Under the pieces are notes generated by a model. The model saw only the letters and a list, made by a program, of their open reading frames with translations. It searched no databases and was not told the DNA's origin. From positions 44,666-65,826 of the forward strand of contig VHZZ01000635.1 of assembly GCA_009801015.1 (NCBI GenBank): DNA of 21,161 nt, in the 5' to 3' direction. Origin of the DNA: Silene noctiflora. Taxonomy: Eukaryota > Streptophyta > Magnoliopsida > Caryophyllales > Caryophyllaceae. A program made the translations under genes and the position numbers. Position 1 is the stretch's first letter. The number at the start of each line of letters is the position of its first letter. Of this stretch, positions 1-9,258 are shown piece after piece.

Positions 1-241
1 ATTTCAAGCAATCCAGCCAATATCTGCCACATTTACTGCACAACTGAGCAGACAGGCGACGATAACTTTGTAACAGTGTTTACTATATTCTTAACCCTAG
101 TTATTTACCAACCATCACAAGTCACGACATAGTTACTTCATTAAAAAGTGGAAAAAAAGGAAGTAAATAATTATACGAAAAAAAATTAGGGGTAATACCA
201 GACTCTAGGGACCTACATCAGATACAGATAAGATTACTTAC

Positions 242-3200
242 CAAAATCATGCCCATCAGCATGGAGGTGGAGCCGACCATTAATACTCTGTCACTTGATC
301 TGATCCATGTCCAGACACCCACACCCGTTCCAGTAATGAGGCCTCCTAAAAGAGTTCCCATCAACAGGACAGCTCCGGAACAATCATATGCAACAAGAGC
401 TTCTACCCCGGTTGACTGGAACAATTCCCAGGCGTCTCTCGCAGAATGATTAAAGCTTTTGCCAGAGACTGCAATCTGTTAAATAGAAGTTTACGATGCA
501 GATATCACAAAAAAAAACTTCATTTACGGAAGCAAGCGAACAGTGGTGAAATAGATAAGCAAATGACATAAGGGGTTCTGATGAGTGATGCCTAGATCTG
601 CGGCATCCAAAAATAACAACTATCAAGTGACTTAAATATGTTCCGATAATAGACCAAATAGTCCTTAAAAGGTATTTGATAATTGAACTCGATAACATTA
701 CGCCATTGCCTCAGAAAGTCAGAAGCTCACACACATGGCGAGTCAAAGGGAGGTAAACATTACCCATATGCAGCGAGTCATTTTCTTTTATTTCATCATA
801 TCCCAAAGCCTAAGAAAAGAAAATACAGTTGCAGAAGCTATATCATTCCAATTATTAGTGTAGTTGCCATTATTTGGATCCACCAATCCATCCGGAATAT
901 CGTAACCGATTATATCCTAAAAATTCAAACACAATACATAATATTTTTTAATACAATCCAAATCCAAACTCGATCCGACATCTAATCCAAAACAAAAACC
1001 TACGAAATCAATAAATTTCAGGTTAAAACAAAAACCTACGAAATCAAGAAATTTACATATTAACTGAATTGAGTTGGTTTTGGGTAACAAATTGAGAATG
1101 ACTTTACTTTCTATTTATTTACAACGGATTTTTAAAAACAGAAGCTAGTTTTAAAACATCGAGTTTAGAACGGTATTTTTCCTTCGGCTTGAATGACACC
1201 AAGCACCTAGAACACCGAGTGATCCAACTTTTTTCGGCATAGGTAACTTTGTATTGATGTCGAATTTTCAGGAAGGACGTGTACGACATAAGCACCATTA
1301 AAAGTTGGGGGAGAAGATGAGAGAAACATAAGAGTTAAGTATAAACAAACCTGTACATAGGCATACTTGTTGAAGAACCTAACAAGGGTTTCCACAAGAT
1401 GAAATAGAAAATCGATAAAGCAAATCAAGCACTCATTATTGCCAATCTTTGAACGGCATCCCCTTATCTGTTCATATTAGAAACACATTCGATCAACCCA
1501 AATGAGGCATCCAATGAAATAGATATAAAAAAATATCAGCTTTAATGCCCCAAGATTCGGCTATTCCGCTTTGGTTTCCCAAGGTTTCACTAATTCCGCT
1601 TCTGTGACAAGATTTGACCGATTAACCTACTATGGTGATGTATGTGATTAAAAGCCCATGTCACCAAAACGAAATTAGTGAAACCTCATGGCACCAATGT
1701 GAAAATAAATCAAACTTTAAAGTGAAATTAGCCAACCAGCACACAAAAAAGTGGAAATAGCCAAGGAACCGGAAAAAAATCGTAAATACTGTTAACGGAA
1801 ATAGTAGAAATACCTCCCATCTGAGAGTACGAATGGCGGCTGTAAAGAGTGAGCCGTAGCATATACTGCCAAACGAAGTGGTAACAGCATAGCGCAAAGA
1901 CTTCATTAATGAGTTGGGGGGCATGGATGCGGTTCCTTGACCACCATGGACAAGAACAAGAAAAACTATTCCTGATACTATTACATGAACTGTGTTACAA
2001 AAAACAGCGCCTGTCCAGAATAAGCTTACAGAAAGCACCTGCACAATAGGGCAGAGACATAGCATCACATACCATTGAAAATGCTGGTAACAAATAACAG
2101 TAATCAGGTCTGATCACTATCATTATACCGCAAATTAAACAGAGAGCAAACTTGCCCGCTCACCACAAGAAGCCACCACCGTCCACCATCACCCATGCTG
2201 GAAGCCACAACGCCAGCAGCTCCAAAAGACCACAATGCCATCCATAAAAGCATGACCAGTATAAATATACATGTTATGCTCATAACTTTAGGAAGGCTCC
2301 ATGTCATTTTTACAGCTTTCTGGAGCACTAGCATCGTGAATGGTAATCTGCAGGAAAACATCGCTAGGCCATGATATTCTACTTAATATTTCACGGTTGA
2401 AACGAAAATAATTTTTTCTGAAGAAACTATGTATGAACAAAAAGGTGAGCAATGATCAAACTATCAACGTTTTGCCTCGACATATAGTAAGCTGATTATA
2501 TGCAGCGTGAAAGATGAACTGTGCCGCCACTCAATAATGTTTGGCACCTAAGATCTATTCTACATTTCTACTTCCCATTCATGCTACCTGGTGTCTCCAT
2601 GTCAAATACTCGAGAATCAAACAAAGGTATGACACTTGGGAACCTCGGGCAACTTCAAAATGATTTTCAAAGAAACGGCCTGGAAAATTTTAAAAAAGAT
2701 ACCCTTCAAGTGAAGCACCACACGACTATCATTTTCTTTAAGTTGGAAGATTTGATATTTTCCAGCCTATAACCTGTCAAGAACTCTACTTTTTCAAGTA
2801 TATGACTATACACATATAAATGGCAGCCATATAACCCAGCCATTCTGCTAGAGCCCTAAATAGAGCTGCATCACGTGTTATCATCAAGAACTTAATTCAA
2901 TAGTGATGAAAGAGGATAACATAACCACTTTCACCATAAAGCAATTATTTTACTCACATAGATAAATTGTATTTCCACAAGATCATATGAAATCCACTCA
3001 TGCAAATCTTGACATATAAATGAATTCGTCTTATCCCGATTACCATTGAACAACCTCTCACTGTCACACATCATCTAGATCATATGAAGCAATAATAACC
3101 ATTGCTAAAAAATTCGCCTTTGTTTAGTATGCTTAGAAAATAATGGCAAACATCCTCATAAATAAAAAGAAAAGTGGGTAAAGGTGATGACTGAATCCAA

Positions 3201-5107
3201 GCAAGACCGTAATTTAGTCAATTTGCTAGCTAAGGTTAAGAAAATAACAACAAAAGGGGTATACCATGATGAAAGCAAACTAAATTTTAAGCGAAGTCAA
3301 ATTTTAAGCAAGCAAAGGAATGCTCAAGGGAGGCAGGTGTGCGACAGCAAATGAGGGGAGATGGTAAACACGATACGCCACTCAGTGAAGCAGATATACT
3401 AGTTTACTTACTACCTTCATCCCAAATTTATGGTCTCAGTAGCTAATGAGCACTTATAATTTAAGAAAGAGCAAAATATTTTGAATGAACATTCTGAATA
3501 CCTGTCTATGACTGAGATGACATACAAAAACTGCATAAATGCGCCAACAGCAAATGCTGATCCCCAAAAGTACTGCTTCGCCCAAAAACAAAAGATACTG
3601 ACGACAGCAAGATAAGTGGTTAAAATGTGGACTGATATTTTCATCATATGGTTGGCCTGAGAACCAAGCAATAACAACCACATCCACCCAAGAAATGTAC
3701 CAGCGCCACCAGCAACTGCGTACAAAGGCCAGTAGTACTCCGTCCGTCCATGATTGTTTTCCAGAAATATAAATGTAAATTTATCAATATTTAGTCTGTC
3801 ATTTTTCATAAACCTATTGAGACCAAGAACGACCAAAAGAAGTCCTAATCCTCCCAAATGCACAATGAAAACTGCTAACCAGAACACATCTTGCCAATGT
3901 CTTGATTGCTCAAATGATAATGCGTAGGTACGGTTAGTGTTTCTTCCACTAGGATCAACGTCCTACACCAAATAGAAGCTCATATCAAATGTAAGAATTT
4001 TTCAAAACATAGAACTGCAAGTATGCAACACATGGATACCAAAAGAAATGGAAAAACTCTAATTTTGATCTAATGCAAGGATTTCCATCAGCACATTGCC
4101 ATCCACAAAACCAACAACGACAGCAACAAGGCCTTAGTCCCAATATGATTTGGGGTCGACTAACATCGATCATCAAAACCGCGAAAGTGTAACTACACTA
4201 GCCATTCTTCAATAGATTTGATTAATAGGGTTTCCAATGGCTTACATATCAATAATTACAAACCCTCCAAACCCAAGCCACGCAAAATACTCAAAAGTAA
4301 ATCATGTAATTTTGATCTAAATATTACCATTATCCTAAAAGAAAACAATGAAATTACCAACTTGACATACCTTACTATCACAATACAACCAAAAACTCGA
4401 TAACATGAATAAACAAGGGTCATAGCGACCAGTGGTGGATCTAACGGGGACTAGCAGGGGCAATCCCGCTCTTAGCTTAATATTTTTAGTTAAAATTTTC
4501 GATTTTTTTTCCTAGTGTACTTTAATCATCACTAATTCGCCCCCTAAAATTTCCGCAACCTAACTACAAATCCTGGCTCCGCCACTGGACTCTTAACCTT
4601 AGTATAGCAAACAAATAATGAAATATTCCCAAGAGAAAATGACAGTACTAAAACAAGGCAAACAATGAAAAGGAATATACACTTTGAATCACATAAAGGA
4701 ACCCCAATAACAGTAACAAGATAACCCTTTTAAATTTCACTACAATAAAGTTGGTACCAATAAAAAAATCAACAAACAAGAATTTGTGTCAATAAACAAG
4801 CAACCCCAAATCCCCAATAACAGTAACAAGATAACCCTTTTAATACGGATATGCCCGTCTTAAACAAGAATTTGTGTCAAGCAGACAAAAAACAGTTACC
4901 AACTTCTAAAACCCAAAAATCAAAAGCAATTAAACATAAACATAAAAAACCCAAATTAAAATTGCCTAAAACAATAAAATTAAAAATAACCTGGGGTGCA
5001 GGAGAAATGGAAGCAGAATTATAGGAAGAAGGAGATGAATTAATTTGAATATCATTAGTAATATTATTAGTATTAGTATTATTTGTATTATTAGTATTAT
5101 TATTCAT
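242..5107 (-). CDS. Choline-transporter-like protein (CTL/SLC44 family), C-terminus off the left edge
   Basis: Multi-pass membrane protein of the plant CTL/SLC44 family; members are linked to choline or related solute transport and membrane trafficking, but the substrate here is not shown by sequence. Exons by homology and splice sites: 5107-4991, 3962-3502, 2347-2164, 2038-1814, 1467-1351, 475-242. All have GT donors and AG acceptors, the phases join without a stop, and they total 446 codons. Start: ATG at 5107 opens a 39-residue hydrophilic Asn/Ser-rich N-terminus. Family stretches visible: DVFWLAVFIVHLGGLG, YYWPLYAVAGGAGTFLGW, MMKISVHILTTYLAVVS, QFLYVISVIDR|LPFTMLVLQK, SFGAAGVVASSMGDGGRWW, LFWTGAVFCNTVHVIVSG, RYAVTTSFGSICYGSLFTAA, and the conserved core FFNKYAYVQIAVSGKSFN before DAWELFQSTGVEALVAYDC. 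Roughly eight to nine hydrophobic segments are present. The exon after MGMIL, expected to carry the VVESAVTSIYICYAEDP-type motif, is not found in 1-241, so the gene continues beyond base 1. Confidence 0.9.
989..1047. repeat. Short tandem duplication (36-base period)
   Basis: AAAACAAAAACCTACGAAAT followed by CAA occurs at 989-1011 and again at 1025-1047, and the following AAATTTAC-type bases are also partly repeated. It sits in the 875-base intron 476-1350 of the CTL gene. The rest of that intron is AT-rich, and I see nothing else in it that I can name. Confidence 0.7.
1558..1734. mobile_element. Foldback (MITE-like) element in a CTL intron
   Basis: Left arm 1558-1609 and right arm about 1660-1734 are inverted copies. 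AAGGTTTCACTAATTCCG on the left pairs with CGAAATTAGTGAAACCTCA on the right, flanked inward by TGTGAC/GTCACC and outward by GGCTATTCCGCTTT/AAAGTGAAATTAGCC. The right arm has about 20 extra bases. It lies in the 346-base intron between exons 2038-1814 and 1467-1351, so most of that intron is this element. Family not recognised. Confidence 0.55.
2348..3501 (-). other. CTL intron without recognisable content
   Basis: This 1154-base intron has a clean donor (AG|GTATTC) and acceptor (TTTTCCTGCAG). Both strands were read for coding, RNA and terminal-repeat signals and nothing was supported. Its open frames are short and lack homology I recognise. Confidence 0.6.
4111..4179 (-). mobile_element. SINE 3' tail (GACCCCAAATCATATTGGG type)
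   Basis: Read on the minus strand: GATCGATGTTAGTCGACCCC, then AAATCATATTGGGACTAAGG, then CCTTGTTGCTGTCGTTGTTGG. A short hairpin (CCCAAAT...ATTGGG) followed by a degenerate TTG-repeat tail is a common plant SINE end that I recognise from many dicot genomes. The tRNA-like 5' part toward 4200 is not clear, so this is a fragment or an old copy. Confidence 0.5.
4430..4587. mobile_element. Short TIR element (CAGTGGYGGA ends), 158 bases
   Basis: Left end CAGTGGTGGATCTA and right end TGGCTCCGCCACTG are imperfect inverted repeats. The flanks show a 3-base direct repeat GAC (4427-4429 and 4588-4590). It has no coding capacity. CAGTGGCGGAGCCAGGA-type ends are frequent in plant intergenic DNA. A 3-base target duplication fits CACTA or PIF/Harbinger-like elements, but the end sequence does not settle the superfamily. 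Confidence 0.5.
4702..4880. repeat. Imperfect tandem duplication (~110-base period)
   Basis: CCCCAATAACAGTAACAAGA and the following TAACCCTTTTAA occur at 4702-4733 and 4812-4843. AAACAAGAATTTGTGTCAA occurs at 4774-4792 and 4862-4880. The second copy is 22 bases shorter in its middle. This is a local duplication in intron 1. Confidence 0.8.
5054..5104 (-). repeat. Coding AAT/ACT trinucleotide repeat (Asn/Thr-rich N-terminus of the CTL-like protein)
   Basis: Directly after the start codon, codons 2-18 are almost only AAT with interspersed ACT/ACC-type Thr codons, giving an N-N-N-T-N-N-T pattern. On the plus strand this reads as an ATT/AGT microsatellite. It is probably a disordered cytosolic tail of variable length rather than a folded element. 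Confidence 0.8.
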
Positions 5108-5420
5108 GGTGAAATATAAGCATTTATTTATTTATTTATTGGATTTATGTTTATGAATATAATGATGATGAAGATGATGAAAGGGAAAACATAATAAAAA
5201 GTTGGAAAAAATGGTGTTATTAATTGGCAAATTGCAGAGAAGAGTTGAGTGGGACAGTTGGAGTAACAGTTTGTTTTTGTTTTCAAATTATTTTGGAAGT
5301 GACACTCTTTACTCATTAAGTCTCTCACGTGTCAGATGTCCTACTGCCAATGTTTTTCTGTTTCGAAACATATACGACGGTTTTACACGAGTATTTTATC
5401 AGTAGTAAAATACTGTAAAA
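5108..5420 (-). promoter_or_regulatory. 5' leader and proximal promoter of the CTL-like gene
   Basis: Reading on the minus strand, the roughly 200 bases before the ATG are rich in C and T (CTTTCATCATCTTCATCATC), as is usual for plant leaders, and end with an AATAAATAAATAAATAAAT run just ahead of the start. A G-box with ABRE extension (CACGTG, with ACGTGTC on the plus strand) sits at 5326-5333, about 220 bases before the ATG. No clear TATA box was found. Leader extent is inferred. Confidence 0.45.
5326..5333. promoter_or_regulatory. G-box / ABRE-like CACGTGTC
   Basis: CACGTGTC is visible about 220 bases upstream of the CTL-like start codon. CACGTG is the core bound by plant bZIP and bHLH factors, and ACGTGTC is an ABA-response core. 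Position fits a real element, but a six-base palindrome alone is weak evidence. Confidence 0.35.
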
Positions 5421-7016
5421 TATAGCAGTCTTTACTTTTTCCTGAGACGAAGGTATTCGTTCTAAAGTTAAAAGAGGTTAAAGTACTATGTTACGAAGGG
5501 TATCTCCGACTCAGCAGACTTTTTGCATTTTTATTCATTTGTAGAGGAGTATTTTAATAAAATGTAAAGAATATGTCGAGTAAGAGGAAATACTATTTAA
5601 AAGACGTGACAGCTTTTGTTATTATTTAGATGGCTAGATATTATTCTTTCGTCTCGTATAAGACGCTAATACTTAAAGTGTATTAACTATAAAATGAAAT
5701 GGATACTTTTGTCTTAAACAATGGAGTAATTTATAATCGTCAAATGACTATTTTTATATTTGTGGCTTATGGGTCATGTTCTAATCTTCTTTTCATTTAT
5801 GTACAATTGATGTAAATTTCTCTTACAGATTTTGAAGGAAAATATTATTTGCCATAAGGTTAAGAGTTCGATTTACACGAATAGGACTATACATTCAGAT
5901 GTATATGAGCATCGTACAACCAATACAAATCTAATTGAGCATATATGCTATTTTTTTAGTTTTACATTTTAATTTTTTAGGTGTTAAAATTAAAATCTTA
6001 TTGAGTTTATATGTATTATTTTTGAGTTTCAATATAATATTTTTGAGTTAAAATTTTCTTATAAAGGCGCTCAGATTTTTTTCAATAAGTTCGTAAAATG
6101 TACATATAAGCTCAAGGTTATACGTTATTCTTTCTCAAACGTTATTCTTTCTCAAGGTTTTGTATTTTTAACTGAATATTGTTGTTTGTTGACTGGAAAT
6201 TGATGGCATATAAACTTAAAAGTTGTCTATCGACTATTGGATTGAGTTATGTGATCAAGGTTGAATCTTTGATTACATTGAGTGACGCCCTGACGGATTA
6301 TGTTACTAAGACTCGTTTAGAAGTATCTTTATTATCAATTAAACTCGTCTCCAATATAATCTCTTGCATATGATAACATAGTATGTAAAAACACTGGCGT
6401 AAGGAGTTGTAGTTGTAGTTGTAGTCCATCATCTCGCGGCTCATCCCCATCCATTGCCCCCACAAAACACCTTCCCATCCTCAATCAGCATCCAATGCCA
6501 CCTTAAGCGAGCCGATTCTCCAACATCCATCATCACTGAGCCAAGAAGCGTCAACAATAATAGAAAATTGCTTACATTAAACATTCCGACATTTGATACA
6601 AAATTTTGCATCTCAAATCTCAATCCATCTCTTACTGTCTTGAATTCTCTCAATCCCGCATCTCAATCATTCCGATATTCTTTCATGATTCAGTACCTGA
6701 ATCGTTCAAACTATAAAGATGCCATCGACTTTTCTTGGTATTATATCGCAGCCAAAGGTAGGTTGTTGCTGCTAAACCATAACAAATCCGAGTGATGAAG
6801 CCTAGATTAACAGTCCCTGAACCTGTATGTAGTTTCCGTCGCAGTAACAGGGCTACAATTAATAGTGAAATGAGTACTTGTGTCATACAATCATGGAGTA
6901 CATAACTAGAAAGCAAGTTCAAAATCCAAGTTACAATTAGTTGACAAGAGACCGATAGTAGCGAATAACACACTTCAGCAACTGGAGGGATCAAAATTGG
7001 TTCTGCTCTGTTGCAA
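5421..7016. other. Intergenic region: CTL upstream DNA and MED25-like 3' flank
   Basis: No gene is supported. 5421-6400 is very AT-rich with a perfect 17-base tandem repeat ACGTTATTCTTTCTCAA (6122-6138, 6139-6155) and a GTTGTA microsatellite (6406-6425). About 6430-6800 is less AT-rich and has a plus-strand open frame of about 110 codons without an upstream ATG, ending next to a donor-like AAAG|GTAGGT at 6756. It matches nothing I know. The 3' UTR of the MED25-like gene probably occupies some of 6880-7016. Confidence 0.5.
6122..6155. repeat. Perfect 17-base tandem repeat, two copies
   Basis: ACGTTATTCTTTCTCAA is present twice without a gap. No function is apparent. Confidence 0.85.
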
Positions 7017-7064
7017 TCAGTGTTTTATCCAACGTCGCTTTTGAGTTTGGACCTTTGAGGCAAC
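7017..7064 (-). CDS. MED25: Candidate last exon of the MED25-like gene (via GC-AG intron)
   Basis: Exon 7629-7543 ends CCTAAG|GCAAGT, a perfect non-canonical GC donor. The first good acceptor downstream is CCTGTATGTTCAG at 7065, and the frame then gives VASKVQTQKRRWIKH and a TGA at 7017. The tail is basic (QKRRWIK), possibly a nuclear-localisation or nucleic-acid-contact patch. The alternative is no splice: read-through gives ASLLQFSNVTSTFF and a stop at 7498. Sequence alone cannot decide between them. Confidence 0.45.
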   Translation of the reverse strand, partial: VASKVQTQKRRWIKH

Positions 7065-9220
7065 CTGAACATACAGGAACATCAATAGGAAAATGATCCG
7101 GAGTAGTCAGAAATAACACCACCTTTGCGGACTTGACGTTAACAAGCAAAAAAGCAAACAACTTCATAGAAGTTTATTGGTGTACGAATATACGATATTG
7201 TTACCAGAACATAGTTTAGCCCCCTTCAAACTAATCAGTAAGGAAATCTCGTTTCGGCTAAGGAAATGGATTATCTCTCCTCCTCGTAAGGGAGACGCCG
7301 TTTATTTGTGGAATTAAACCGGATATCAAAGATAAATTACAATCCACCAGAGAAACAATTTAATCAACTCCAATCCAGTTTCCAACTGAAAACGCCGTCT
7401 GATTTTTATGTTATCAATCTTACCATATTTGAGGAAAGATTCATATGAACATAACCCTAAAAACTTCTAAAAGGACCTAAACAGGTGGTTTCACATTCTA
7501 AAAAAACGTACTAGTGACATTGCTAAATTGTAGAAGACTTGCCTTAGGGATAAGCGAACCTATCAGGCGCGTGACGTCGTCAGAGACAGACAGTATAAGC
7601 GTCTGACTCGGTAGATCAACAATTACCCCCTGCACAAGCGGGTGGATAGGAATAAGAACATGAGCATTAGAAAGACACCAGATCGTCAAATTATACTCCA
7701 AAAAAAACCACAAGAGTCGTTAATGGTAGAAACAGTTTTTACTTAGTTAAGACGAGCTCAAAGCAGAACTGGCTACCGTAGAGAAATTGTTTTGCAGGAA
7801 ATGTAAACTTCTATATATGTTAAAATATTGCATATTTTGCTACATGCAAACTTAGAAACCCATGGACAATATTATGAGCAAAAGACCAACAGAAAATACT
7901 ATATTTGTCATAAATTTCTCAAAAGAAGTCTGAACACATACGGTTACACCGACGCGATATTATGACTTACAATTCCTTTATCTTTCAGCAGTTTTAGTAA
8001 AGAACGAGATGTTAGCACCCTGAAAACCAGCAGAACTTCTCTTGAAATATCAAATCTGGATTGACGTATACAAAATGAAGTTAGGCGACAACCAGATAAA
8101 TTCCGAGTTATAAAACCCAGAGATGAGAGTAGATCAAAGGGTCTGGTAACATATAAAAGTGTACATGGAGGAAGACATTACTCATGATTTATTTTCTCCA
8201 AAGGCATCAAGCGAGCAACTCGAATGGCGTTTGGCCAATCTTCAGCTAGCCTGCGGAGAGTCAAACAGCTTAGTGTCTGGAGTAACTGCAGATAATTTTA
8301 CAAATATATTTATTTGTTCATTTGATCAAGTTGACCTTCAATAAAAATATCCAATATAGCTAGAGCTACGAAAGATACATCTAGTCGTAGTCCCACGCAT
8401 AGTGGATGATATAGTAGAACAGACTAACAAACTCCACATACTAAAAATTGCATACTTTTTCCGGCGTCCGTTCATTTGAATTTACTGCCTTTCATTTTCA
8501 GGTCATTCAAACCAATTCAATGCATTTCCACTTTCAGTCATTTTTTAACTATGAAGACAAACATACCGTCTCAAGAGTCTGTGGGTTCCACTGTCCATAG
8601 ACTTGGTCACTTACATTCTCATCCATTTGACAAAAATACCCTTCCCAGTTTCCCATTTCTTAAGACTTGTTCCATTCGGAAATGTAATGAATTGAAAGAG
8701 AAGGAGAGAGTATTTCTATTCCACTTCGTAACAGAAAGCATAGTCTTAACGAAAAAGCAGAGGAATTTCTGAAAAAGTCTAGAGAAAAGGAGAGAGCATT
8801 ATTATTGAAGTCCTAAGAGTCTTCTGACACCACATCTGAAAGGAAAGAATTGACGGATTTTCCTAAATTTCAATCATCCGATATAACAAAGTTGCATTAT
8901 TGCATATTCAGGCACATTAGTAGCAATATAATCTAAGAAAAACCACATTGAAAAACTCCATTTCCGTCCAACATTACTAATATGACCGTCTTCTATGTAA
9001 CCTCGAAGATAAAGAACCACACAATATTCATCCAAAAAAATTAGACTTAAATAATTGTCCATCATTATAGATCAACAATTGCAGTCTCAATTAAACAGCC
9101 ACACATAAAGGCACGTCAAAACACTATGTTTGACCCAAGTGCCATGTGTCTTCTCAGCGATGCTTAAAACAGCCATATGTAGAACACCGGAAAATAATGC
9201 TCTATTATTTTCATAACTTC

Positions 9221-9258
<38 letters not shown>

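Larger units (their letters stand above)
3963..4990 (-). other. First CTL intron, a nest of small repeats
   Basis: The 1028-base intron between exon 1 (ends CCCCAG|GTTATT) and exon 2 (acceptor TTTGGTGTAG) holds, from left to right, a SINE 3' tail (4111-4179), a 158-base TIR element (4430-4587) and a tandem duplication (4702-4880). No extra coding exon was found, and the exon phases join directly (0/0) across it. Confidence 0.6.

Noticed and set aside
1-70. Possible further CTL exon at the left edge
   Set aside because: Reverse-strand translation has stops in the needed phase and lacks the expected VVESAVTSIYICYAEDP-like motif.
6454-6795. Plus-strand open frame of about 110 codons ending near a donor-like AAAG|GTAGGT
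   Set aside because: No ATG at its start, no homology I recognise and no partner exon downstream; kept only as a note in the intergenic entry.
8159-8344. Plus-strand open frame of 61 codons
   Set aside because: Antisense shadow of the real ACID exon 8250-8182.
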